Source: Rhizobium sp. S152 (GTDB lineage: Bacteria; Pseudomonadota; Alphaproteobacteria; Rhizobiales; Rhizobiaceae). From it: DNA of 64,000 nt. The position numbers were made by a program, and so were the translations under genes. The stretch spans positions 683,370-747,369 of the forward strand of contig NZ_JAUDRZ010000026.1 in the NCBI RefSeq assembly GCF_030380735.1, written 5' to 3'. Positions 34,978-44,039 of the stretch are shown here, in pieces (positions within the stretch are counted from its first letter, which is position 1; every line of letters begins with the position of its first letter). The notes beneath the pieces are model-generated. The model had not been told where the DNA came from, did no database searches, and saw only the letters and a list, made by a program, of their open reading frames with translations.

Positions 34978-37900
34978 TCAGGCCGCGTCCTCGATATCTT
35001 CATCGCGCTTGCGTGGCACGTAGTTGAGCACCGGACCGAGCCAGCGCTCGACCTCGGAGATCTCCATGCCCTTGCGGCCGGCATAGTCCTCGACCTGATC
35101 GCGCTCCACTTTGGCAACGCCGAAGTAATAGGCGTCGGGGTGGCCGATATAGATGCCCGACACGGACGAACCCGGCCACATGGCGTAGCTCTCGGTGAGC
35201 TTCACGCCGGCGGCGTTTTCCGCATCGAGCAGCGCGAACAGAGTCTTCTTCTCGGTATGATCGGGCTGCGCCGGATAGCCGGGCGCCGGACGGATACCGG
35301 AATACTCCTCGGTGATCAGCTGCTCCTTGCTGAGCGCCTCGTCCTTGGCATAGCCCCAATACTCGCGGCGAACCTCTTCGTGCATCCGCTCGGCGAACGC
35401 CTCCGCGAAACGGTCGGCCAGCGCCTTGACGAGAATCGACGAGTAATCGTCGTTGGCGCGTTCGAAACGCTCGGCGATCGCCACTTCCTCGATACCGGCG
35501 GTGACGACGAAGCCGCCGACATAGTCCTGCACGCCGCTGTCGACAGGCGCCACGAAGTCCGACAAAGCCACATTCGGCCGCCCGTCGCGCTTCGAAAGCT
35601 GCTGGCGCAGCGTGTAGAATGTCGCGAGCTCTTCCTTCCGGCCGTCATCCTTGAACAGGCGGATATCGTCGCCGACAGCACCCGCCGGCCAGAAGCCGAT
35701 GACGGCGCGCGGACGGAACCACTTCTCGTCGATGATCTTCTTCAGCATCGTCTGCGCATCGGCCCAAAGCGCCCGTGCCGCCTCGCCCTGCTTCTCGTCC
35801 TCGAGGATGGCGGGATAGCGACCGCGCAGTTCCCAGGTCTGGAAGAACGGCGTCCAGTCGATGTATTCGGCCAGCGTCGCCAGATCGTAATCCTCGAACA
35901 CCTTGGTTCCGAGGAAGCTCGGCTTGGCGGGCGCGTAAGCTGACCAATCGATCTTCTGCGCGTTCTCGCGGGCACGGGTCAGCGGCAGGCGCACCTTCTC
36001 GGCCTCGCTGCGGGCATGGGCCGCCGCGACCTTGGCATATTCGGCGCGGATGTCGGTGATGTAGTCGTCGCGATTGTCAGGCGAGAGCAGCGACGAAACC
36101 ACGCCGACCGCGCGGCTGGCGTCGGTGACGTAGACGGTCTGGCCCTTGTTGTAACCAGGATGGATCTTCACGGCCGTATGGACACGGCTGGTCGTGGCGC
36201 CGCCGATCAGAAGCGGCAGGTCTAGGCCCTGGCGCTCCATTTCGGCCGCGACATGCACCATCTCGTCCAGCGACGGCGTGATCAGGCCCGACAGGCCGAT
36301 GACATCGACCTTCTCGGCAACGGCCGTCTCCAGGATCTTCGTCGCCGGCACCATGACGCCGAGGTCGATGATCTCGTAATTGTTGCAGGCGAGCACGACG
36401 CCGACGATGTTCTTGCCGATATCGTGGACGTCACCTTTGACGGTCGCCATCAGGATCTTGCCGGCCGACTTGCGGTCGTCGCCGCCGTTCAGCCGCTTCT
36501 CTTCCTCCATGTAGGGAAGGAGAACGGCCACGGCCTGCTTCATCACACGCGCCGACTTGACGACCTGCGGCAAGAACATCTTGCCCGAACCGAACAGATC
36601 GCCGACGACGTTCATGCCGGCCATCAGCGGGCCTTCGATAACGTGCAGCGGACGGGCTGCGTTCTGGCGCGCCTCTTCCGTATCGGCATCGATATATTCG
36701 GTGATGCCGTTGACCAGCGCATGTTCGAGCCGCTTCTCGACCGACCATTCGCGCCAGGAGAGATCCTGCACACGGCCCTCGCGCGCCGCGCCGCCCCGGA
36801 ACTTTTCGGCCACTTCGAGCAGCCGCTCGGTGGCGTCGGCGCGGCGGTTCAGCACCACGTCCTCGCACGCCTCGCGCAGTTCCGCGTCGATCTGGTCGTA
36901 GACGGCCAGCTGGCCGGCATTGACGATACCCATGTCCATGCCCGCCTGGATGGCGTGGTAGAGGAACACGGCATGCATCGCCTCGCGCACCGGCTCGTTG
37001 CCGCGGAAGGAGAAGGAGAGGTTCGAAACGCCGCCCGAAATATGCACCAGCGGCATCGTCTTGCGGATCGTGCGCGTCGCCTCGATGAAGTCGACGCCGT
37101 AATTGTTGTGCTCTTCGATACCGGTGGCGACCGCAAAGACGTTCGGGTCGAAGATGATGTCCTCGGGCGGGAAACCGGCCTTTTCGGTCAAGAGCTTGTA
37201 GGCGCGGGTACAGATCTCGACCTTGCGGTCATAGGTATCCGCCTGCCCCGTCTCGTCGAAGGCCATGACGACGACGGCCGCGCCATAGGCGTGCAGCAGC
37301 CTCGCCTGCGCGAGAAAATTCTCTTCGCCTTCCTTGAGCGAGATCGAGTTGACGATCGGCTTGCCCTGCACCCGCTTCAGGCCGGACTCGATGATCGAGA
37401 ACTTCGACGAGTCGATCATCACGGGCACGCGGGCGATATCCGGCTCGGCGGCGATCAGGTTCAGGAACTCGACCATCGCCTTTTCGGAATCGATCAGGCC
37501 TTCGTCCATGTTGATGTCGATGATCTGCGCGCCGTTTTCGACCTGATCGCGCGCGACATCGAGCGCTGCCGTGTAATCGGCATTGGTGATCAGCTTGCGG
37601 AAGCGAGCCGAGCCCGTGACGTTGGTGCGCTCGCCGACGTTGACGAAGGGGATGTCCTTGGTGAGCTCGAAGGGCTCGAGGCCCGACAGCGACATGAACG
37701 GACGATGCTCGGGGATCGGACGCGGCTTGTACTTGGCGACAACCTCGGCAATCGCCTTGATATGTTCAGGCGTCGAGCCGCAGCAGCCGCCGACGATGTT
37801 GACGAGACCCTCGCGGGCGAACTCGTCGATCTGTGCTGCCATCAGCTCGGGCGTCTCGTCATACTGACCGAACTCGTTGGGCAGGCCCGCATTCGGATAG

Positions 37901-38751
37901 GCGCAGATGAACGTGTCGGCAACGCCCGACAGCTCCTGCAGATGCGGACGCATGGCGTTGGCGCCGAGCGCGCAGTTCAGGCCGATCGTGAACGGGTTGG
38001 CGTGGCGCACCGAGTTCCAGAAGGCCGACGGCGTCTGGCCCGACAGCGTGCGGCCGGAAAGGTCGGTGATCGTACCAGAGATCATGACAGGCAGGCGAAC
38101 GCCCTTGGCTTCGAAGCGCTCCTCGCAGGCGAAGATGGCAGCCTTCGCGTTCAGCGTGTCGAAGATCGTCTCGATCAGGATGATATCGGCGCCGCCATCG
38201 ATCAGGCCGTCGATCTGCTCGGCATAGGCGGAGCGCAAATCGTCGAAGGTGACGGCGCGGAAGCCGGGATTGTTGACGTCGGGCGAGATCGAGGCGGTGC
38301 GGTTGGTCGGGCCGATGGCGCCGGCGACGAAGCGGCGCTTGCCGTCCTCGCGCTCTGCGCGGATGCAGGCGCGGCGCACGACTTCGGCACCTTCCTTGTT
38401 CAGCGCATAGACCTCGCCTTCCATGGCGTAATCGGCCTGCGCGATGCGGGTGGACGAGAAGGTGTTGGTCTCGAGAATATCGGCGCCGGCCTTGGCGTAT
38501 TTGTAATGGATCTCCTCGATCGCATCCGGCTGCGAGAGGATGAGAAGGTCGTTGTTGCCCTTCTGGTGGCAGGCGCAGCCGATGAAGCGGTCGCCGCGGA
38601 AATGATCCTCGTCGAAACCCAGCCCCTGGATCTGCGTGCCCATGGCGCCGTCAAGGACGAGAATGCGTTCGCTGGCGGCTTTCCTGAGCGCTGCAAACAC
38701 TTCACTGCCGTCGCGCTTTTCCCCTTCGGGGCCAAACAGATTGTTGAACAC
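34978..38751 (-). CDS. metH: Cobalamin-dependent methionine synthase
   Basis: The 1257-aa protein has all four MetH modules. The homocysteine domain (about 20-340) has Zn ligands in GLNCALGAN and VGGCCGSTPEHI. The pterin-binding domain (about 365-620) carries FVNVGERTNVTGSARF and DINMDEGLID. The cobalamin cap and Rossmann domains (about 655-900) include the Co-ligating His in DVHDIGKNIVG. The AdoMet activation domain (about 910-1240) has EYWGYAKDE and GIRPAPGYPAQPDH. It transfers the methyl group of 5-methyltetrahydrofolate to homocysteine. GTG 38751 follows AAGGAG by 8 bases and gives the usual FNNLFGPEG start; ATG 38772 is the alternative. A 20-bp palindrome lies 45 bp upstream. Confidence 0.97.
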   Translation of the reverse strand: MFNNLFGPEGEKRDGSEVFAALRKAASERILVLDGAMGTQIQGLGFDEDHFRGDRFIGCACHQKGNNDLLILSQPDAIEEIHYKYAKAGADILETNTFSSTRIAQADYAMEGEVYALNKEGAEVVRRACIRAEREDGKRRFVAGAIGPTNRTASISPDVNNPGFRAVTFDDLRSAYAEQIDGLIDGGADIILIETIFDTLNAKAAIFACEERFEAKGVRLPVMISGTITDLSGRTLSGQTPSAFWNSVRHANPFTIGLNCALGANAMRPHLQELSGVADTFICAYPNAGLPNEFGQYDETPELMAAQIDEFAREGLVNIVGGCCGSTPEHIKAIAEVVAKYKPRPIPEHRPFMSLSGLEPFELTKDIPFVNVGERTNVTGSARFRKLITNADYTAALDVARDQVENGAQIIDINMDEGLIDSEKAMVEFLNLIAAEPDIARVPVMIDSSKFSIIESGLKRVQGKPIVNSISLKEGEENFLAQARLLHAYGAAVVVMAFDETGQADTYDRKVEICTRAYKLLTEKAGFPPEDIIFDPNVFAVATGIEEHNNYGVDFIEATRTIRKTMPLVHISGGVSNLSFSFRGNEPVREAMHAVFLYHAIQAGMDMGIVNAGQLAVYDQIDAELREACEDVVLNRRADATERLLEVAEKFRGGAAREGRVQDLSWREWSVEKRLEHALVNGITEYIDADTEEARQNAARPLHVIEGPLMAGMNVVGDLFGSGKMFLPQVVKSARVMKQAVAVLLPYMEEEKRLNGGDDRKSAGKILMATVKGDVHDIGKNIVGVVLACNNYEIIDLGVMVPATKILETAVAEKVDVIGLSGLITPSLDEMVHVAAEMERQGLDLPLLIGGATTSRVHTAVKIHPGYNKGQTVYVTDASRAVGVVSSLLSPDNRDDYITDIRAEYAKVAAAHARSEAEKVRLPLTRARENAQKIDWSAYAPAKPSFLGTKVFEDYDLATLAEYIDWTPFFQTWELRGRYPAILEDEKQGEAARALWADAQTMLKKIIDEKWFRPRAVIGFWPAGAVGDDIRLFKDDGRKEELATFYTLRQQLSKRDGRPNVALSDFVAPVDSGVQDYVGGFVVTAGIEEVAIAERFERANDDYSSILVKALADRFAEAFAERMHEEVRREYWGYAKDEALSKEQLITEEYSGIRPAPGYPAQPDHTEKKTLFALLDAENAAGVKLTESYAMWPGSSVSGIYIGHPDAYYFGVAKVERDQVEDYAGRKGMEISEVERWLGPVLNYVPRKRDEDIEDAA

Positions 38752-38795
38752 GGGCGGACTCCTTGACGTCATTATAAAGACAAGCCGCCCAAATC

Positions 38796-38815
38796 ACATA
38801 AAGATATCTTTATGT
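38796..38815. promoter_or_regulatory. Perfect 20-bp palindrome upstream of metH, candidate operator
   Basis: ACATAAAGATATCTTTATGT is a perfect inverted repeat with no spacer, 45 bp upstream of the chosen metH start and 109 bp upstream of the divergent epimerase-family gene. Perfect AT-rich dyads of this size are typical of ArsR-type dimer sites. A SahR-like regulator of the methionine cycle is a reasonable candidate, but no such gene is in the window. Confidence 0.65.
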
Positions 38816-38923
38816 CAATATATCAGCGACATTTTCGCCATTGCCGACGCACGGCGGATGACAGACTCGAACGCCCCCTATATAGGCAATTTCAAAGCAT
38901 TGTGTAGAAATCGGAGGAGTATC

Positions 38924-40183
38924 ATGGCACCTGCAACCGGCGACGCCGCGCTCGGCAACTGGACGACGCGCACCTATCACCGCGACTGGCTGGTCGCCCA
39001 GGCCAACGGCCTGTTCGATTTCTTCCAGCATGATTCCATCAATCCCAAGGGTGGCTTCTACGATCTCGACGACACCGGCAAGCCGCTCGACGCCGAGGGC
39101 CAGGTGCGCGGCATTCATATCGCCGCCCGCGCCGTCCATTGCTTCTCGATCGGCACCCTGCTCGGCCGCCCCGGCGCATCCGATGTCGTCGATCACGGCA
39201 TGCAGTACATCTGGAACCACCACCGGGATCAGAAGAACGGCGGCTATTTCTGGTCGCTGAACAATGACGGCCCCGTCGACACCAACAAGCAGGGCTACGG
39301 CCACGCCTTCGTGCTCTTGGCCGCCTCCTCCGCCAAGACCATCGGCCACCCGCTTGCCGACGGCATGCTCGCCGATATCACCGAGGTGCTGAACACCCGC
39401 TTCTGGGAAGCGAAGCACGGCGCCATCGCCGAGGAATTCACCGCCGACTGGCAGCCGCTCGATGGCGGCACCTATCGCGGCCAGAACTCCAACATGCACC
39501 TGACTGAAGCCTTGATGGCCGCCTTCGAGGCGACCGGTGACCGCGACTATCTGACCAAGGCCGAAAGCATCGCCGATCTGGTCATCCGCCGCGCAGCCGG
39601 CTCCGTGGGCTGGCGTGTCGCCGAGCACTTCGACACGGAATGGGCGCTCGACAAGAACTACTACCACCCCAACGAGATGTTCCGCCCGGCCGGCACCACG
39701 CCTGGCCACTCGCTCGAGTGGGCCCGCCTGATGCTGCAACTCTGGGTGCTGGGCGGCAAGACCAGGGACTGGATGCCGGATGCGGCAAAGGGCCTGTTTT
39801 CGCAGGCGATGGCGCTCGGCTGGGACGACGATCATGGCAGCTTCTTCTACACGCTCGACTGGGAAGACCGCCCGGACAAGCGCCAGAAGATGTGGTGGCC
39901 CGCCTGCGAAGGTGCAGCCGCCGCCCACTACCTCAACGAACACCTGCCGAGCGACTACCACGAAGAAAGCTACCGCAAGATCTGGAACGTCATCGAGCGC
40001 AGCTTTATCGACCACAGGAACGGCGGCTGGCACGAGGAACTGACGGAAGAGATGGTCCCCGCCCACACCATCTTCCCCGGCAAGGGCGACATCTACCACG
40101 CCCTGCAGGCCTGCCTGATCCCGCTCTTCCCGGCAACGGGCAGCCTGACCAAGGTCATCCCGGAAGCCGGCGGCAAGCTCTGA
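38924..40183 (+). CDS. N-acylglucosamine 2-epimerase / mannose isomerase family protein
   Basis: The 419-aa protein is the alpha/alpha-barrel type. Conserved segments are GGFYDLDDTGKP (about residue 42), RGIHIAARAVHCFSIG (about 60), KQGYGHAFVLLAASS (about 120), RGQNSNMHLTEALMAAFEATGD (about 185), FRPAGTTPGHSLEWARLML (about 255) and WWPACEGAAAAHYL (about 323), with the His residues used in proton transfer by AGE/ManI/YihS enzymes. It likely interconverts aldose and ketose sugars such as mannose and fructose. GGAGGAG lies 6 bases before the ATG. The gene is monocistronic and divergent from metH. Confidence 0.88.
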   Translation: MAPATGDAALGNWTTRTYHRDWLVAQANGLFDFFQHDSINPKGGFYDLDDTGKPLDAEGQVRGIHIAARAVHCFSIGTLLGRPGASDVVDHGMQYIWNHHRDQKNGGYFWSLNNDGPVDTNKQGYGHAFVLLAASSAKTIGHPLADGMLADITEVLNTRFWEAKHGAIAEEFTADWQPLDGGTYRGQNSNMHLTEALMAAFEATGDRDYLTKAESIADLVIRRAAGSVGWRVAEHFDTEWALDKNYYHPNEMFRPAGTTPGHSLEWARLMLQLWVLGGKTRDWMPDAAKGLFSQAMALGWDDDHGSFFYTLDWEDRPDKRQKMWWPACEGAAAAHYLNEHLPSDYHEESYRKIWNVIERSFIDHRNGGWHEELTEEMVPAHTIFPGKGDIYHALQACLIPLFPATGSLTKVIPEAGGKL

Positions 40184-40194
40184 GGGAAGTGATA

Positions 40195-40217
40195 GGCGGC
40201 GGATCGCTTCCGCCGCC
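40195..40217. terminator. GC hairpin between convergent genes, no T run
   Basis: Arms ggcggcgga (40195-40203) and tccgccgcc (40209-40217) pair perfectly around a 5-base loop, between the epimerase-family and diguanylate cyclase genes. The lack of a T run makes intrinsic termination uncertain. Confidence 0.4.
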
Positions 40218-40228
40218 AGGCCGACCGA

Positions 40229-41659
40229 TCAGCCTCTGGCCGCGAACTTCGGCTTTACATTCTGTTCCGCAAGGCGAGCTGACATGGTCGCGGCGTCGAC
40301 GATACTGCCGCGACCGAGCGACTTCGCCTCATAGAGCGCCCTGTCGGCGGCCTTCAACACGGCGTCGCAGCCAGTCTCCGGATTTGCGACCCGGGTCAGT
40401 CCGAACGACGCGCCGATCGCTACGGTGCAGCCGGCGATCGACATCGGCTTGGAGAGCAGCGCCGAAATCCGACGGCAGGCCGCGTCCGCTTCCATCGCGG
40501 AGATATCAGGCATCAGGATCGCAAACTCGTCGCCGCCGAGCCGGAACAGGCGGTCCGCGTCGCGTTTCGACGAAACCAGTCGTGAGGCCACGACCTTCAG
40601 CAGTTCGTCGCCGATCGCATGTCCGTGTGTATCGTTGATCGCCTTGAAGCCATCGAGGTCGAGACAGACCACCACCAGCTCACCCGCGGCGGCCTGTTCG
40701 GTGAATTCGGCATCGAGCAGAGCACGGTTGGCGAGGCCCGTAAGGAAATCATGCGTTGCCGCGTGACGCATCTGCTTTTCGCGGCTGACCAGCATCTGTG
40801 CCGTCGCCTGGGAGATGCGCACCATAAACACGCCGCCGACGACAAGGAGCACGATGACCGTCAGGATCAGCGGCATGACCTGATAGAGAACATCCGCCGC
40901 CGGCGTCGGCGGCCGCCAGGACAGAACCTCGATCTCGCCAGCCGGTCCGACGGCGACTTCGGCGCGGGCGCGACCGGGCGCCACCATGGACAGCGGAGAA
41001 ATGCGCGCATCGTCAAGAAGGAAACGGCTTCCGAAGAAATCCTGAAGAGTGCCACTGATAGGCATTGCGGTGATGAGGATGGGTGCCCGGCTTCCCCGTG
41101 GCTTCGCCGTTCCGAAATCGGCCTGGAACAGGCTCGCGGACAGGAGCACGGCCTCCTCGCCACGCACCTCGATCCGACTGCTGACGATGGCATCGGGAAT
41201 GCCGTTCTTGACAGGTGCCTGCTCCTTCGCACGGACCTCGGCCACGAGTTGTGATGCATCCGCGGTGATTACCGCCGCTCCCCTGGCGAAGAACGGCCTG
41301 TCTTTCACGCTGTCATCCGTACGCGAATACAGAACCGCGTCGCCGGAATCGAGAACGGCGGTGAATCGGGTTCGCGATGTACCGATCAGCGAAGCCCCGA
41401 TGTTGCGATCCGTCCATTCGAAATCGAAGCTGTTGTCGAGCTTCGCGATCGCCTCGTCCCATACGGTCCAGGCAGTCAGTGAAAATTCCACGTCGGCGAT
41501 CCAGAGCGCGATGTTTCGTTCGACCAGCTCTTCCTGGCGCTGTCGTGCTTCGTCGTCGATCTGCGCCACCCCGTAATAGGGAAATGTCGCCATGCCGATA
41601 ATCAACAAGACAATGCAAGCGACGGCGGGACCGACAAGTCTGAAATGAACGAAACGCAT
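40229..41659 (-). CDS. Membrane diguanylate cyclase (CHASE4-GGDEF)
   Basis: The 476-aa protein has an N-terminal membrane helix (about 8-28), a periplasmic CHASE4-like sensor domain (about 35-260; ERNIALWIADVEFSLTAWTV, then WDEAIAKLDNSF), a second helix (about 270-290) and a cytoplasmic GGDEF domain (about 305-465). The active site is intact (RLGGDEFAIL) and the inhibitory site R-D-A-D lies 5 residues upstream, so it should make c-di-GMP and be product-inhibited. No EAL domain is present. A c-di-GMP-responsive cellulose synthase is encoded about 13 kb away. The ATG at 41659 is chosen; a GTG lies 2 codons upstream. Confidence 0.93.
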   Translation of the reverse strand: MRFVHFRLVGPAVACIVLLIIGMATFPYYGVAQIDDEARQRQEELVERNIALWIADVEFSLTAWTVWDEAIAKLDNSFDFEWTDRNIGASLIGTSRTRFTAVLDSGDAVLYSRTDDSVKDRPFFARGAAVITADASQLVAEVRAKEQAPVKNGIPDAIVSSRIEVRGEEAVLLSASLFQADFGTAKPRGSRAPILITAMPISGTLQDFFGSRFLLDDARISPLSMVAPGRARAEVAVGPAGEIEVLSWRPPTPAADVLYQVMPLILTVIVLLVVGGVFMVRISQATAQMLVSREKQMRHAATHDFLTGLANRALLDAEFTEQAAAGELVVVCLDLDGFKAINDTHGHAIGDELLKVVASRLVSSKRDADRLFRLGGDEFAILMPDISAMEADAACRRISALLSKPMSIAGCTVAIGASFGLTRVANPETGCDAVLKAADRALYEAKSLGRGSIVDAATMSARLAEQNVKPKFAARG

Positions 41660-41767
41660 GCCCACACACCCAGTATCGCAAACTGTCAGGACGGATAAAG
41701 GAAGCCTTGTAACCGGGAGAGCTTACGATCAGGTTATCGCCTGGCGCGTATGGCGCGCCGTGCCGGA

Positions 41768-42358
41768 TTACGACGACGGAATGCGCGGCTCCTCAACCAG
41801 ATAGAACTCGATTACCGGCGTGACATCGGAAACGAAGAAGCCGAAATTCGATTGCTCCTTGGGATCGACATGGCCTTCGTCGAAATTCAACCGGTCGAAG
41901 CTCTCGAAGCGGCTTTCGAAATGCGTGAAACGGCTGGACGAAATCAGCGACGGATTGGGATCCGCCTGCCCGAAGGAAAGGCCGTCCTCGAAATCGCTGG
42001 GCCTGCCGCGGATTTCCTGCAGCTCGAAGCCGAAGCCGATCCATGCCAGCCCGCTCTCGTTCATGGCCACGACGCGAAGGTGGAACGAGCCCGGCACCCC
42101 GACCTGCAGTTCCGACGGCCTGGCAAAGCGGATCACCAGCGTCACCGGCGCCAGGCTGTCGAACGCCTCGCGGATTTCGATCGGATCATCCCGCGTGCCG
42201 GAACCGGAGATCGACAGGATGCGGAAACCACCCAACTCGTCGGAGAAGGAATAGCCTCCCGCGTACCAACGCCCGTCATCAGCCCGCCCGGCGCTGATCA
42301 GCGCCACGGAAAGCAACGCCGCAAGAATGCGCCCCACCTTTCTGCAACGACGCGTCAT
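41768..42358 (-). CDS. Exported hypothetical protein
   Basis: The 196-aa protein starts with a basic, hydrophobic signal peptide (MTRRCRKVGRILAALLSVALISAG, cleavage near GRA-DD). The mature part is rich in aromatic and acidic residues and predicted beta strands (WYAGGYSFSDELGGFRILSISGSG; FHLRVVAMNESGLAWIGFGFELQE), suggesting a small periplasmic beta-sandwich. I do not recognise the family. It stands alone between the diguanylate cyclase and the ABM-like gene. The start may be three codons upstream at 42367. Confidence 0.75.
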   Translation of the reverse strand: MTRRCRKVGRILAALLSVALISAGRADDGRWYAGGYSFSDELGGFRILSISGSGTRDDPIEIREAFDSLAPVTLVIRFARPSELQVGVPGSFHLRVVAMNESGLAWIGFGFELQEIRGRPSDFEDGLSFGQADPNPSLISSSRFTHFESRFESFDRLNFDEGHVDPKEQSNFGFFVSDVTPVIEFYLVEEPRIPSS

Positions 42359-42532
42359 CGATCCCATTCCCTGATCGAGAGAACGCCATCATACATGGAA
42401 TTTCAACGGCGCGCGACGCGCAAGGCCGCTCGGCCGGCACGATGCATTTCCCCGCGCGCGAAACCCTCATCGGTGCTACCGTGCCGCCTGGGCTTCCCAA
42501 CGAAACGTGTGAATGCAACGCAGGAGCGGAAC

Positions 42533-42802
42533 ATGACGACAGTGTTCGTACGGCATGAGGTTTCGGACTATGCGGCTTGGCGCAAGGTATATGATGCCTT
42601 CCGGTCGGTTCAGGCGGCAAACGGCGTGATCGCCGAGGCGGTCTTTCAATCCGCCGACAATCCCAACGATATCACCGTTACCCATGAATTCGCGACACCG
42701 GAAGCCGCGAAGACCTTCATGCAGCTCGAGGAACTGCGCTCGGCGATGCGCACCGGCGGCATTGTCGGCGCCCCAACCGTATGGGTCGTCGAGAGGACTT
42801 AG
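42533..42802 (+). CDS. Small ferredoxin-like fold protein (antibiotic-biosynthesis-monooxygenase-like)
   Basis: The 89-aa protein has the alternating pattern of dimeric alpha-beta barrel proteins: TTVFVRHEVSDYAAWRKVYD, VIAEAVFQSADNPNDITVTHEF, and PEAAKTFMQLEELRSAM, followed by a last strand VGAPTVWVVERT. Such proteins include ABM-type monooxygenases and stress-induced dimeric barrels; no catalytic residues can be named. GGAGCGGAAC precedes the ATG. It is convergent with the UPF0303 gene. Confidence 0.75.
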   Translation: MTTVFVRHEVSDYAAWRKVYDAFRSVQAANGVIAEAVFQSADNPNDITVTHEFATPEAAKTFMQLEELRSAMRTGGIVGAPTVWVVERT

Positions 42803-42846
42803 AGCTCTCCCCAATCGGCATGGGCCGGCACTCTTTCATGCAGCGC

Positions 42847-43338
42847 CTACGCCAGACGCAGAGCGTCCAGATCCTTGGCCAGCATCAGCGCCAGCGCCTC
42901 GACGACGAGATTGTGATCGTCGCGCTGCGGCAGGCCGGAGACCGTCACCGAGCCGATGCAGCCCGTACCCTTGACGTTGATGGGGAAGCTGCCGCCGTGC
43001 GGTGCATAATCGGCATCATCAAGACCATTGTCCGCCACAGTCTTGCCCTTGGCCTTCAGATCGAGGCCGATGGCATAGCTGCTGCGGAAATAGCGCAGCA
43101 CCAGATTGCGCTTGCGGCGCACCCACTGGACATTGTCGGGCGTGACGCCGGGAAGAGCCACGTAGAAGACCGGCATGGAATGCAGCGTGACGTCGATGGC
43201 GATGCCGAGCCCGCGCTCCGTGCCAAGCTCCTGCAGCAGCTTGCCAAGCTGCCACGCCGTCGTCAGATCGAAGCTGTCGAAGCTGAGCACCCTCTCCTGC
43301 TCGGCGATGCGTGCAAGATCGTCGTCAGGCATGGTCAT
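42847..43338 (-). CDS. UPF0303 / HbpS-GlcG-like (heme-degrading domain) protein
   Basis: The 163-aa protein matches the UPF0303 family: LSFDSFDLTTAWQLGKLLQ (about 18), AIDVTLHSMPVFYVALPGVTPDNVQWVRRKRNLV (about 47) and the C-terminal signature HGGSFPINVKGTGCIGSVTVSGLPQRDDHNLVVEAL (about 113-148). The HbpS-like fold binds heme or other ligands in some relatives, but many members have no known activity. It is the last gene of the minus-strand run that begins with the ABC importer at 49177, 86 bp after the flavin reductase gene. Confidence 0.88.
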   Translation of the reverse strand: MTMPDDDLARIAEQERVLSFDSFDLTTAWQLGKLLQELGTERGLGIAIDVTLHSMPVFYVALPGVTPDNVQWVRRKRNLVLRYFRSSYAIGLDLKAKGKTVADNGLDDADYAPHGGSFPINVKGTGCIGSVTVSGLPQRDDHNLVVEALALMLAKDLDALRLA

Positions 43339-43424
43339 GTCCGTTTCCTCTCCTCGAATGCTTTTTCGTGAGCATCGCCAGCAGGGCGAAAAAGTAAAGC
43401 GAAATCGTGGTGATACGGCAGCAC

Positions 43425-44036
43425 TCAGAGCTTGGGCGTCAGCATCTCGAAGCGGTCGCGAATGGTGCTGCAGGTGTCGCCGCCGAGCCGCGCGATGGCA
43501 TCGAGCTGCTCAGGATCGACGCGCAGCCGCTCGGGATCGACGACGCCGTCGCGGTAATGCGCATAGACGATCTCGCCCATGATGATCTGCCTGGACTTGC
43601 CGAGTTCCAGCGTCACATGCCTGCGGCATTCGAACGCCGCCGGTGCTTCGGCAATGTAGGGCGAGGCCACCTTGGTCCCCGGCATCGCCGTCAGCCCGGC
43701 ATGCTTCAGTTCGTCGACGCCGCGCGGATATTTCGAGCCGCAGACATGCATGGCCTCGGCGATCGCGAAGGAGACGATATTGACGGTGAACACCTCCGTC
43801 ATGCGGATGTTGTGGCCGGTATCCTTGAAGGACATGTCGGGATTGTTCTCGACCCCGAGCGCCAGGATCGGTGGATCGGCCGACAGGCAGTTGAAGAAGG
43901 AAAACGGCGCCGCATTGACGCGGCCGTTCTCGTCCACGGTCGTTACCAGCGCGATCGGCCTGGGAACAACGGTGCCGATCATCAGCTTGTAACGCTCGCG
44001 TTCCGACAGCGCCTCGAAATCGAAGGAAATGGACAT
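43425..44036 (-). CDS. Flavin reductase domain (FMN-binding split-barrel) protein
   Basis: The 203-aa protein has the flavin-reductase-like split barrel: YKLMIGTVVPRPIALVTTVDENGRVNAAPFSFFNCLSADPP (about residues 16-56), typical for FMN binding, and a conserved C-terminal region FECRRHVTLELGKSRQIIMGEIVYAHY. It would supply reduced flavin to a monooxygenase or act as an NAD(P)H:flavin oxidoreductase, though no monooxygenase is adjacent. Its ATG lies 3 bases after the racemase stop, so translation is coupled. Confidence 0.9.
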   Translation of the reverse strand: MSISFDFEALSERERYKLMIGTVVPRPIALVTTVDENGRVNAAPFSFFNCLSADPPILALGVENNPDMSFKDTGHNIRMTEVFTVNIVSFAIAEAMHVCGSKYPRGVDELKHAGLTAMPGTKVASPYIAEAPAAFECRRHVTLELGKSRQIIMGEIVYAHYRDGVVDPERLRVDPEQLDAIARLGGDTCSTIRDRFEMLTPKL

Positions 44037-44039
44037 GGA

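Noticed and set aside
36253..38766. 837-codon open frame on the plus strand opposite metH
   Set aside because: It is fully antisense to a complete methionine synthase with all motifs, has an Arg/Asp/Gly/Val-skewed composition typical of GC-rich shadow frames, and no ribosome-binding site or family motif.
38752..38923. SAM or SAH riboswitch upstream of metH
   Set aside because: The 45 bp from the palindrome to the start codon are too short and lack the paired elements expected of SAM-II or SAH aptamers; a protein operator explains the palindrome more simply.
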